The position numbers and the translations under genes were made by a program. This document shows positions 1-6,573 of a stretch of DNA of 12,703 nucleotides, piece after piece. Position 1 is the stretch's first letter. Each line of letters opens with the position of its first letter. The notes beneath the pieces were generated by a model, which saw only the letters and a program-made list of their open reading frames with translations, was not told the origin of the DNA and did not search any database. The DNA comes from Planctomycetaceae bacterium (lineage in GTDB: Bacteria > Planctomycetota > Planctomycetia > Pirellulales > Thermoguttaceae). The DNA lies in assembly GCA_009783865.1 (NCBI GenBank), contig WRCR01000062.1, positions 1 to 12,703 of the forward strand. Reading direction: 5' to 3'.

Positions 1-2288
1 GAGTAAATGTCGGAGTCGGTTATGCGGTCTTCGCGAATCAAGTACAATACTTCCTCGGTGATTTCAAAAGCGGACGCATCGTTGACCATTCAACGCTTAA
101 TGCGATTGTTACCAATGATAAGTCCGCCGTCGTGAAATTCGAAGACGTTTACGGAACCTCTGACGCTTTCCGCAGCGGACTCCGATATAACGATGAACTT
201 GTCCGATTTGCGGGCAAACCGATTCCCGCCGCCAATACCTTCAAAAATCTGCTCGGCATTTTTCCGCCGGGCTGGCGTTTGCCGGTGACGGTGCGCGGCA
301 AAGACGGCAAGCGGTTCGATTTATTCGTCAGAACTTCCGGCTTGCATACCGAGGCAGAACTGCTTGAGTTGACGCAAAAGATGATTGAACCGCCGATCAT
401 TCCGCCGGAATTCAAGAAGATGCTCGAAGAGCAGCAAAAGCGGCTCAAAGAACAAAAGAGCGGCGAAGACACGGAATTGCCTGACATTCTCAAAGGATAT
501 AAGGAAGTTGAAATTCCCGGTCCAGACGGCAAACCCATCAAGGTTTTACAAAAGGAACATCAAATTTCCGATGTTGCTAAACCGTTTTACGAAAAGCGGC
601 GCGGCTATGCGAATTACTTTTTCAACCGCATTGAAGCAAAACGCGTTTTGAATAATTGGCAGAAAACGCTTCCGGCTGCTCTAGTCAGTAATGCGGATAA
701 GACAAATTTCGATTGGAAATTCACCGGCGGCATTAAAAACCGGCGTGATACTTTTTCGTTTTCGATAACGAACAAAGGCGTTCAATATGAATTGCCGGCG
801 GAAAAGGGTCTTTGGGACGCTTACCAGATGAAGCAGGAAACAGCAACGGTACTCGACCCGCTGATGCATTATCAAGCACCGCGCGGCAGCGGCGGGTTGT
901 TCACATCGCTGTTTTTAATGGGACAACTTGCAATTAAGAATCTCGGTTTAGATGAAGCAGAAGTCCTCTATACCGGCACTGCCCCGCTGGACGGAAATAC
1001 TAATTATCTTTACGATATTATCACGATTTCATGGTTCGGAAACGAAACTCGATTTTATTTCGACCCGCAAACCGGTTTGCTGCAACAAATCGAAATGTTT
1101 GGCAGTTCCTTGGATTCTCCCGGCGAATTGCGTTTCCGTTATGCAGAAGGCAAAACGAGTATTGAAGTCCGATACGGCAGCATTCTTTATGGAACTTTTG
1201 AACCGGAGAACGCCGTTTTCGTTGAACCGCCGATTGCCGATTCAACGGAAGAGAAAAAACCGCCGCAGCGGACAACACCGCCGATGCTTGCCGCTGCGCT
1301 GGAAAAGACGGTTAAGATTTACGGTGCGGAAGCATTGTCGGCGGGCGGCGCCGGCATTCACGGTTATCAAACGGGCATCATTGTTTCGCCGGACGGTTTT
1401 ATTTTGACGGCGATTACGCCGTCATTGCTGGCAGACAAATTAACTATCGTGTTGAATTCCGGTCGGCGTTATGAGGCAAAGATTGCTTCCGCTTCACCGG
1501 AATTGGAATTAGCACTGCTGAAGATACCGGCGGATGATTTGCCGTTCTTTACGCTTGATGCCAACGTAGATGCGGTGCGACTCGGTGAACCGGTTTATGC
1601 AGCAACGAATTGTTTCAATATAGCAGCGGAAAACGAACCGGTTAGTGTTCAATTCGGTCGCGTTGCTGCAAGAACAATGCTGCACGCGCGGCGGGGCGTG
1701 TTTGAAACGCCGTATCGGGGAGAGATTTTCGCTCTCGACTTCACGGTTAATAATCCGGGGGCTTGCGGCGGCGCATTGATTGCCGCAAGAGCGGGTGATT
1801 TACGAGCGGCGGGTGATAACCCGCCGATACTACTCGGCATCATAGGCAAAGAACTTCGCAACCGTGAAAACAACAGTTGGTTTAACTTCGCAATACCGGT
1901 CAGCGTGTTCCGCGATAGGGTCAACGAAATGATTCAACAGATGAAAGATGCGGACAACAAGCCGCAATTAATCAAAGTCGAAGCAGTTAAGCCGGAACTG
2001 GAGTTGATTCCCGAAGACACACTCAATGTCTTTCAGGAATGGGGAATACTGCTGATACCGAATGTCGGCAGAAGAACGCCGCCGTTCATTGATTCCATCA
2101 GAAAGGGAAGTGCTGCCGAGGCGGTTAAATTGCAGCCGGACGACTTGATTGTAATGATAAACAACCGCTTAACAGCATCGCTTGCCGCCGTTGAGTATTA
2201 TCTGCATCAAGCGAAGAGCGGCGAGAAGGTTTCCCTGACAATCGAGCGGGAACAGAAGTTATTTGATGTACAATTTGTGAAACCCTAA
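1..2288 (+). CDS. HtrA-like trypsin/PDZ protein with degenerate second protease domain (5' partial)
   Basis: The reading frame is open to the left edge (first whole codon at 3), so the GTG at 132 is not the real start. The 761 visible residues begin with the end of a trypsin-like (S1C) domain ('GVGYAVFANQ...'). Next comes a PDZ domain (about 120-345), a charged, probably helical linker (about 345-590), a middle part resembling LolA-like domains of planctomycete proteases (about 590-1250), a second trypsin-like domain (about 1280-1945) and a C-terminal PDZ (about 2010-2285). In the second trypsin fold the expected His is Thr (codon 1416-1418, 'ILTAITPS'), Asp is Glu (1506-1508, 'ELELALLKI') and Ser is Cys (1764-1766, 'NNPGACGGAL'). 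That domain is therefore probably non-catalytic. The first protease domain lies outside the window and may be active. Likely periplasmic or envelope quality control (inference). Family confident; role moderate. Confidence 0.85.
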   Translation, partial: VNVGVGYAVFANQVQYFLGDFKSGRIVDHSTLNAIVTNDKSAVVKFEDVYGTSDAFRSGLRYNDELVRFAGKPIPAANTFKNLLGIFPPGWRLPVTVRGKDGKRFDLFVRTSGLHTEAELLELTQKMIEPPIIPPEFKKMLEEQQKRLKEQKSGEDTELPDILKGYKEVEIPGPDGKPIKVLQKEHQISDVAKPFYEKRRGYANYFFNRIEAKRVLNNWQKTLPAALVSNADKTNFDWKFTGGIKNRRDTFSFSITNKGVQYELPAEKGLWDAYQMKQETATVLDPLMHYQAPRGSGGLFTSLFLMGQLAIKNLGLDEAEVLYTGTAPLDGNTNYLYDIITISWFGNETRFYFDPQTGLLQQIEMFGSSLDSPGELRFRYAEGKTSIEVRYGSILYGTFEPENAVFVEPPIADSTEEKKPPQRTTPPMLAAALEKTVKIYGAEALSAGGAGIHGYQTGIIVSPDGFILTAITPSLLADKLTIVLNSGRRYEAKIASASPELELALLKIPADDLPFFTLDANVDAVRLGEPVYAATNCFNIAAENEPVSVQFGRVAARTMLHARRGVFETPYRGEIFALDFTVNNPGACGGALIAARAGDLRAAGDNPPILLGIIGKELRNRENNSWFNFAIPVSVFRDRVNEMIQQMKDADNKPQLIKVEAVKPELELIPEDTLNVFQEWGILLIPNVGRRTPPFIDSIRKGSAAEAVKLQPDDLIVMINNRLTASLAAVEYYLHQAKSGEKVSLTIEREQKLFDVQFVKP

Positions 2289-2303
2289 TTAACTACTTTT
2301 AGC

Positions 2304-2335
2304 GTAGGCGTATTTCAGAAATACAGTAATCCTAC
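2304..2335 (+). other. Two-tier hairpin after the protease gene
   Basis: An outer stem GTAGG/CCTAC (2304-2308 with 2331-2335) encloses an inner inverted repeat GTATTTC-A-GAAATAC (2310-2324). In practice the inner part would fold as six pairs with a three-base loop. It lies 16 bases after the protease stop codon and has no T-run behind it. It is not a classical intrinsic terminator, but could protect the mRNA 3' end or be a copy of a genomic repeat. Confidence 0.4.
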
Positions 2336-2347
2336 TTAAAACCAACA

Positions 2348-2782
2348 ATGGAAACACCTTACATTCTTTCAATCATTGCGGCTATCCTTTTCGCAGCAGG
2401 AATCATTCCCGCTATCATCGGAGTTATGTGGCGGCAGCGTATTCGTGACTTCATTCAACTTGCCGAACAGGTAGAGGGAACGGTAGTAGAACTCGTTGAG
2501 AGCCGCGGCGGAAAAGGCGGTCGTCCTACATACGCTCCCGTTGTCGAATATACCGACCATTTTGGTCAGCGGCGTGAACATCGAGCCAAAATCGGCGCAA
2601 GTTGGCAGCGTTTCTCTGTCGGCGACAAAGTGCAGATATTGTACGAACGAAATGACCCGGATTCTACGAAAATCAATCATTGGCTCGATCTCTACTTTGG
2701 ACCGGGTATATGCCTTTTCCTCGGCATTGATGCTGTCTTTTTTGCGATAGTGTTATTTGTCGTCGCCCAGTTTATTGTATAG
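2348..2782 (+). CDS. DUF3592 family membrane protein
   Basis: This 144-residue protein has a hydrophobic helix at each end (about residues 5-28 and 115-142). Between them is a soluble part with the DUF3592 pattern: 'EGTVVELVESRGGKGGRPTY' followed by 'APVVEYTD' and 'FSVGDKVQILYERNDP'. This is a small beta domain in which 'Y-x-P-V-V-x-Y' and 'G-x-x-V-x-V-x-Y-x-P' type elements recur. The family is widespread and has no established biochemical role. The ATG at 2348 begins right at the first helix and follows the protease stop by 59 bases. There is no strong ribosome binding site ('AAAACCAACA' precedes it). No pairing with neighbours is evident. Confidence 0.8.
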   Translation: METPYILSIIAAILFAAGIIPAIIGVMWRQRIRDFIQLAEQVEGTVVELVESRGGKGGRPTYAPVVEYTDHFGQRREHRAKIGASWQRFSVGDKVQILYERNDPDSTKINHWLDLYFGPGICLFLGIDAVFFAIVLFVVAQFIV

Positions 2783-2832
2783 GCACGGATAAGGCGTTGC
2801 TTGCGCCACGCCGCTCTGGTTTTCCGCTTGTC

Positions 2833-2850
2833 CGCCAGTTAACACTGGCG
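2833..2850 (+). other. Perfect inverted repeat in intergenic gap
   Basis: CGCCAGT and ACTGGCG form a perfect seven-pair stem around the loop TAAC, in the gap between the DUF3592 and ClC genes. It is not followed by a run of T, so intrinsic termination is doubtful. A weaker GGCG...CGCC stem lies upstream near 2791-2805. It could be a protein-binding site or a dispersed genomic repeat unit. Confidence 0.35.
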
Positions 2851-2888
2851 ACTGCTAATTCTCGCAACTCACTGCTCACCGCATCAAC

Positions 2889-2916
2889 TTGATTAAAAAA
2901 ATCCGCATGCTACAAT
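2889..2916 (+). promoter_or_regulatory. Candidate sigma70-type promoter for the ClC gene
   Basis: TTGATT at 2889-2894, a 16-base spacer containing a run of seven A, and TACAAT at 2911-2916 resemble -35 and -10 boxes (four and five of six matches). The start codon is at 2925, only eight bases after the -10 box. A transcript from this promoter would be leaderless or nearly so. A short GAGG at 2917-2920 could instead act as a ribosome binding site if transcription starts further upstream. Confidence 0.4.
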
Positions 2917-2924
2917 GAGGCACA

Positions 2925-4862
2925 ATGGAAAGACATAACGATTACAGAATGTTGAGCAGGAGCGGCAAACTGCGCAAACGATTCGACTGGGATTCTTCCG
3001 GTCGTCTGATTGTATATTGCGTCGCAATCGGTTTTCTAACCGGTGCTGCCGCCTTCTTTATGTTCGCTGGTTATGGAATCATCGGACAAGGTGTGCAATC
3101 CGTTTATACTGCTGTCGGTATTGATTTACCGCAGCCGGCGGACTACACCGCCGATGCGGGGCCGCTGCCCGGTGCCGTGTTTGACAACGCCGTGCGAAAA
3201 GATGTTTTTTTCGGTTTGACACTGCCCCGCTATTGGATTCTGCTGATATTGATTCCAACTCTCGGTGGCTTGCTTTGCGGAATTCTTGTGGGGTCCTTCG
3301 CACCGGATGCTCGCAGTGATGAAACGGATATGATGGTCAAAACATTTCATTTCCGCAACGGTTATCTGCGGGAACGTATCCCTTTCGTTAAACTTATCGC
3401 AAGTTATTTTACGGTTTGCACCGGCGGTTCAGCGGGCTGGGAAGGTCCCGCACTCTTGACCGGTTCCGGCATAGCAAGTTCGATTTCACGCCGCAACGGT
3501 CTCAACGGAAAAGACCGCCGCATATTGTTTCTTGCAGGGGCGGCAGGCGGTCTCGGTGCGATTTTGCAAATCCCCTTCGGCGGCGCATTGATTGCCGTTG
3601 AAGTACTTTACGCAAGCACTGCGCTGGAACTTTCCGCTTTAATTCCCTGCATCGTTGCATCATTAACCGGTTATTCGGTATTTCGTATTCTTCATATCTA
3701 TTTTTATGGACAGCCGCTTTGGACTTTTAATCTTGCGGGCGAAGCCGTTATCCGGCAGCCGCTCGACTGGCTCATTCTTCTCGCTATGGTTCCGCTCATT
3801 GCACTTTGCGGACTTCTTTTCGTTAGAATTGTGCTGGAAGTCAGAAACCGATTGTTTCGGAGAATGCAGATTCCTGAATTCATCAAGCCCGCTGTCGGCG
3901 GTTGTATGCTCGGCATAATAGCCCTGTTTTGTCCGCAGGTTTGCGGCAGCGGAGGTAATTGGCTCAATCATTTATTGCTGGGGCAACTGCCGTTCCTCTT
4001 CGTCTTGATGCTGATTCTGCCGAAGATGCTTGCGACCGCCTGCACTTTATCGTCGGGCGGAGTCGGCGGTATATCTATTCCGTCGCTGTTTATCGGTGCG
4101 CTTGTCGGGAACCTACTCGGTTTCGGCTGCTCTTATCTTTTTCAGTTTTTCGGCGTTCCAGCGTGGTCTCCGAGTATTCCGCTTTGCACGCTTGCCGGTA
4201 TTTCTGTTTTCTATGCCGGTATTGTCAAAGTCCCGTTTGCAGCCGCGCTGATTGCCTGCGAGATTTCCGGCGATTATTCGCTGCTCATTCCGTTCATTGC
4301 ATTGAACCTCGTTCATATTGCGATTCAATCGCCGTCCGCTTCGCTGTTTGAAGAGCAGGTATTAGCACCGATTGACAGCGAAGCACATTTCGGCACTTAC
4401 TCGGTCGATTTATTGAAGGCGTTGACTGTGCGCGAAGCCCTTGATTCAACATCCAACGTTCAGATACCGCTGTTGACGTTGCCGGTTAATGCGGCAATTC
4501 CGCAAGCAGCGGCGTTGGTTGCTTCTCGTCCTGATACTTTGTTCCCCGTTATTGAACCGGGTAATAAACTTGCCGGTGTCGTGTTGGCAGAAGACATTTG
4601 GACAACATTCCGAAGCAGACGAAAATGGGACAATGTTACGGTTATCGACATCACGCAAACGCCAGACGAAGCCGGTAAATTGAAAATGTCTGTTTCCCCC
4701 GATGATAATCTTTATCATTCGTTTCGGCTGTGTCTCTTGGAACACATCAGCGAACTGCCGGTGATAGACCCGAAAGAACCGGATAAGTTATTCGGAATGC
4801 TCCATCAGAGCAGCATTATTACCGTTTACAATGAACGCCTTGCGGTATCACGCTGGAATTGA
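2925..4862 (+). CDS. ClC-type chloride channel/transporter with C-terminal CBS pair
   Basis: This 645-residue protein has the ClC membrane core (about residues 25-480) and a cytoplasmic CBS pair (about 490-640, ending 'ISELPVIDPKEP...LFGMLHQSS'). The gating glutamate is in 'GGSAGWEGP' (E173, equivalent to E148 of E. coli ClcA). A glutamate in 'ALIAVEVLY' (E226) matches the internal proton glutamate E203. 'SGGVGGISIPSLF' matches the GGIFAP helix, and Tyr in 'EISGDYSLLIP' (Y451) matches the ion-coordinating Y445. Having both glutamates suggests H+/Cl- exchange rather than a pure channel (inference). The first selectivity stretch, GSGIP in ClcA and often GHGTD in related bacterial proteins, reads 'ARSDETD' here. 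The CBS pair suggests control by nucleotides. ATG at 2925 is the first start in frame. No neighbour suggests a specific partner. Confidence 0.92.
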   Translation: MERHNDYRMLSRSGKLRKRFDWDSSGRLIVYCVAIGFLTGAAAFFMFAGYGIIGQGVQSVYTAVGIDLPQPADYTADAGPLPGAVFDNAVRKDVFFGLTLPRYWILLILIPTLGGLLCGILVGSFAPDARSDETDMMVKTFHFRNGYLRERIPFVKLIASYFTVCTGGSAGWEGPALLTGSGIASSISRRNGLNGKDRRILFLAGAAGGLGAILQIPFGGALIAVEVLYASTALELSALIPCIVASLTGYSVFRILHIYFYGQPLWTFNLAGEAVIRQPLDWLILLAMVPLIALCGLLFVRIVLEVRNRLFRRMQIPEFIKPAVGGCMLGIIALFCPQVCGSGGNWLNHLLLGQLPFLFVLMLILPKMLATACTLSSGGVGGISIPSLFIGALVGNLLGFGCSYLFQFFGVPAWSPSIPLCTLAGISVFYAGIVKVPFAAALIACEISGDYSLLIPFIALNLVHIAIQSPSASLFEEQVLAPIDSEAHFGTYSVDLLKALTVREALDSTSNVQIPLLTLPVNAAIPQAAALVASRPDTLFPVIEPGNKLAGVVLAEDIWTTFRSRRKWDNVTVIDITQTPDEAGKLKMSVSPDDNLYHSFRLCLLEHISELPVIDPKEPDKLFGMLHQSSIITVYNERLAVSRWN

Positions 4863-4929
4863 CAGCGGACTATTTCCTATTTGATTATGCGGGGTATTCG
4901 CTTTGCTCCTCCTGTGTTAAAATGTGCGG
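4863..4929 (+). other. Short gap; likely left flank of the IS1595 relic
   Basis: The gap between the ClC stop and the transposase remnant holds no gene. From about 4890 the stretch GGGGTATTCGCTTTGC leads into the remnant and may contain the element's left end. The matching right end is lost, so this cannot be proven here. Confidence 0.25.
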
Positions 4930-5178
4930 ATGGAGTCGTCTACCCCGCCGCATTTTCCTTTAATTTACCGTGATTTTGTGAAAATGTTTCCCGACGACGC
5001 TGCGTGTGCTGCCTATTTGGAACGCCTTCGATGTCCCGACGGCTTTGTTTGTTCTGCCAGCGGAAAGCAATCTTCTCCTTGGCGGCACACTCGTGGTCGG
5101 TTGGTCTGTCCAACCTGCCGACACCAATGCACCGTAACCGCAGGAACCATTTTTGATAAAACACGGACACCATTGACA
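4930..5178 (+). pseudogene. IS1595-family transposase, 5' fragment
   Basis: From ATG 4930 the reading frame gives the zinc-ribbon N-terminus typical of IS1595 transposases: 'FPDDAACAAYLERLRCPDGF', then 'LVCPTCRHQCTVTAGTIFDK' and 'TRTPLT'. The resemblance stops there, at about residue 83 of a protein usually near 300 residues, so the DDE catalytic domain is missing. The first Cys pair of the zinc ribbon is damaged ('FVCSASGK' where CPxCG is usual), while the second (CPTC) is intact. The frame runs on to a stop at 5293-5295, but those residues are only the reverse strand of the IS5 remnant that follows. A GTG at 4924 is an alternative start but adds only two residues. Confidence 0.8.
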
Positions 5179-5322
5179 CCCTGCTCGGATGACATAGAAG
5201 ACGGCGTTGACTATTTGCCGTGGGTCAGCGGGCGGACTACCAGTGTGTTTGGGCTTCGGAATATTTTTTATGGTACCCCATTGCATATCGGTTAAGTCGA
5301 TGCTACGATTCCATCTGGTGAT
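5170..5322 (-). pseudogene. IS5-family transposase, 5' fragment
   Basis: Read from 5322 down to 5170, the - strand encodes 'ITRWNRSIDLTDMQWGTIKN' followed by 'DPRQIVNAVFYVIRAGCQW'. This matches the N-terminal region of IS5/IS427-group transposases ('DLTD-x-QW', 'PRQIxNAxFYVxRxGCQW'). The usual continuation ('RMLP...') is absent and the frame runs into the IS1595 relic. A full ribosome binding site AAAGGAGG (complement of 5333-5340) stands ten bases before the first codon shown. That codon is ATC (5320-5322) where ATG would be expected, so the start seems to be mutated. An in-frame ATG occurs only at 5286. About 51 codons of a transposase normally near 250-270 survive. Confidence 0.75.
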
Positions 5323-5471
5323 TCGTGTATCGCCTCCTTTGTGTTTTAAATTTGGGAAGCATAGAGTTTCACCAGTTTGTACGTAACCCTAAATTTCGCA
5401 ATATGTTATAGATTAGAGACAACTACATATAGCGACAGAATCAAGAAAAATTTCTTTGAAAGGCACCTGCC
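5323..5471. other. Gap between IS5 relic and membrane gene
   Basis: The left part (5323 to about 5360) is the outer end of the IS5 relic, with its reverse-strand ribosome binding site and the A/T-rich CCCAAATTTAAAACAC stretch, possibly part of the terminal repeat. The rest is AT-rich and shows no convincing gene. TTGTAC (5377) with TATGTT (5402) is too poorly spaced to call a promoter. GAAAGG at 5458-5463 is a good ribosome binding site eight bases before the next ATG. Confidence 0.4.
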
Positions 5472-5975
5472 ATGAATCAGAAGGTTACTGTTCGAAGGTC
5501 GACTTCAATCTTATTCATAATCTTTTTTTTGTTATGCTTGTGTGTGTATTTTTTTATAAATTTGAACATCATTTGTATGTTCGTAGTATTCGTTACTTGT
5601 CATTTTCTGTTACCTGTTTCTACTGTATTTGGCCTAAGTGAAAGCAATCGTGGCCAAATTTCATCTAGATACTATGAAAGGGCAAAAATAATAGTTTTTA
5701 TCTGTTGCGGACTTGTGATTGTATATCCTCTAGTTGTTTTTACCTATTCCACCTTACTCTATTCATTTATAGTAAGACCTGCGTTTTATGTAAACACTAT
5801 GCTACTTGTTGCTGGATACATATCACTTAGTGGGTTACTCTTGCTAATAATTATTAATATTCTTTGCTTGGTTAAATACAAATGCACATCTTTCCTTCTT
5901 GCTTTTTTTTCACATTTACTACTGGTGGCTGTTTTGTCTTTGTGTTACCACTCATTTTCGTTCAATTACTCATAG
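5472..5975 (+). CDS. AT-rich five-helix membrane protein of unknown family
   Basis: I do not recognise this 167-residue protein. It is mostly hydrophobic, with five likely membrane segments at about residues 12-30, 33-53, 73-96, 107-133 and 139-161. They are joined by a polar loop ('SESNRGQISSRYYERAK', about 56-72) and a short basic one ('KYKCTS'). It has several Cys residues but no recognisable motif. The start is supported by GAAAGG eight bases upstream. Codon use is much richer in A and T (many TTT, ATT, TTA, AAT) than in the genes on either side. It sits between transposase relics and is followed by a hairpin terminator at 6103. This suggests recent acquisition as a small cargo gene. A spurious frame in AT-rich DNA is possible but less likely given the ribosome binding site and length. 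Confidence 0.6.
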   Translation: MNQKVTVRRSTSILFIIFFLLCLCVYFFINLNIICMFVVFVTCHFLLPVSTVFGLSESNRGQISSRYYERAKIIVFICCGLVIVYPLVVFTYSTLLYSFIVRPAFYVNTMLLVAGYISLSGLLLLIIINILCLVKYKCTSFLLAFFSHLLLVAVLSLCYHSFSFNYS

Positions 5976-6102
5976 TGTCCTGGGCCGGAAGTTTTTGTTG
6001 CGCCAAGATAAGCCGTCCCTGTCCAGGAGATTTGTGTACCCCCCGCAACGGAGAAAACCGACTAAATTTTCGCAAAATTTCGATTTGTTGTTTTGAAAAA
6101 CT

Positions 6103-6127
6103 GACCGATGAACGCCGTTCGTCGGTC
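6103..6127. terminator. Hairpin terminator, probably bidirectional
   Basis: GACCGATGAAC (6103-6113), loop GCC, and GTTCGTCGGTC (6117-6127) form an eleven-pair stem with a single G-T wobble. On the + strand TTTATT follows, enough for a modest terminator for the membrane gene ending at 5975. On the - strand the hairpin is followed by AGTTTTTC, a better T-run, so it may originally have ended a leftward gene (the - frame stopping at 6156). Confidence 0.7.
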
Positions 6128-6285
6128 TTTATTGAACACAAGGTGTTATGCCCGATTATTTGCCGAACAGGAGAGCACGTTTTTCATAGTTTTTCAGTTT
6201 GGCGGGATACCGAATGATTTGATATAAATCGTGGATAAATAACGACTTATGTCGTAAAATGTGCCGAAGTGATATATGTTTTCCT

Positions 6286-6324
6286 GCGGACTTCGGAACC
6301 GAGGGTTGGGGGTTCAATTCCAAT
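6286..6324 (+). pseudogene. tRNA-Arg(UCG)-like fragment (anticodon arm to T arm)
   Basis: GCGGACTTCGGAACCGA followed by GGGTTGGGGGTTCAATTCC has exact tRNA spacing: anticodon loop CTTCGGA (6291-6297, anticodon TCG), five bases of stem, a five-base variable loop (GGGTT), a five-base T-stem strand and T loop TTCAATT (6313-6319). It is not functional. Position 31-39 is A-A, the outer anticodon pair is broken, only the first two T-stem pairs form, and no D arm or acceptor strand is found upstream. It looks like a tRNA-derived relic, possibly an attachment-site remnant. Chance resemblance is not excluded. Confidence 0.4.
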
Positions 6325-6438
6325 TGGGGATAGTGACGTAAAATAAGTAATAGTAACAACTTCGGGCTAGTGGGTTGCATAAGTTAGTGTATCGGAAAAC
6401 GATTGATTGTATCTACATTATCTACAATCAGACGGAAA

Positions 6439-6573
6439 GGATGTGCACATGCAGTCAAAAAAGCCCTCAAACTGCCGCACGCGCAATTCAAACGAGTCAT
6501 CGAAACTACTAAACCGGTCTTTCACAAGATACTGGAAGTTCTGCAAATCGCCCGCAATTTGAGTGGCGAGTAG
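6439..6573 (+). pseudogene. IS5-superfamily (IS1031-like) transposase N-terminal remnant
   Basis: This frame, ending at TAG 6571-6573, encodes 'KKALKLPHAQFKRVIETTKP' followed by 'VFHKILEVLQIARNLSGE'. It resembles the helix-turn-helix start of IS5-superfamily transposases ('LPxxxFKRLxGxxKPxFxxMLxxLQ'). No start codon is in frame: the nearest ATG codons (6441, 6449) are out of frame. Nothing beyond residue 45 continues the family. A GATTGTA/TACAATC inverted repeat lies just upstream. Recognition is by pattern memory of the family, so it is moderate only. The antisense frame over the same DNA is judged a shadow. Confidence 0.5.

Larger units (their letters stand above)
5976..6438. other. Non-coding stretch rich in inverted repeats
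   Basis: No convincing gene is seen. It holds AAATTTT-CGC-AAAATTT (6064-6080), a strong hairpin terminator (6103-6127), ACGAC-TTAT-GTCGT (6241-6254), a tRNA-like fragment (about 6286-6324) and GATTGTA...TACAATC (6405-6411 with 6423-6429), the last with TCTACA twice in its loop region. On the - strand a short frame ends at 6156 ('IIRYPAKLKNYEKRALLFGK') just before the terminator. It may be the tail of a lost gene, but I cannot name it. Confidence 0.5.

Noticed and set aside
132..134. GTG at 132 as the start of the first gene
   Set aside because: The frame is open to the left edge and the upstream codons read as the end of an HtrA trypsin domain, so the gene starts outside the window.
5179..5295. 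C-terminal part of the frame that begins in the IS1595 relic
   Set aside because: These residues are the reverse strand of the IS5 transposase fragment and have no IS1595 resemblance.
5882..6217. 111-codon + strand frame overlapping the membrane gene
   Set aside because: It starts inside the membrane gene in another frame, has no ribosome binding site and runs through the hairpin terminator.
6286..6324. A working tRNA gene
   Set aside because: No D arm or acceptor stem is present and both the anticodon stem and T stem are broken.
6156..6380. 74-codon - strand frame as a whole gene
   Set aside because: Its first half is the reverse of the tRNA-like fragment and surrounding relic; only the last 20-30 residues could be a genuine gene tail, which is noted as a weak finding.
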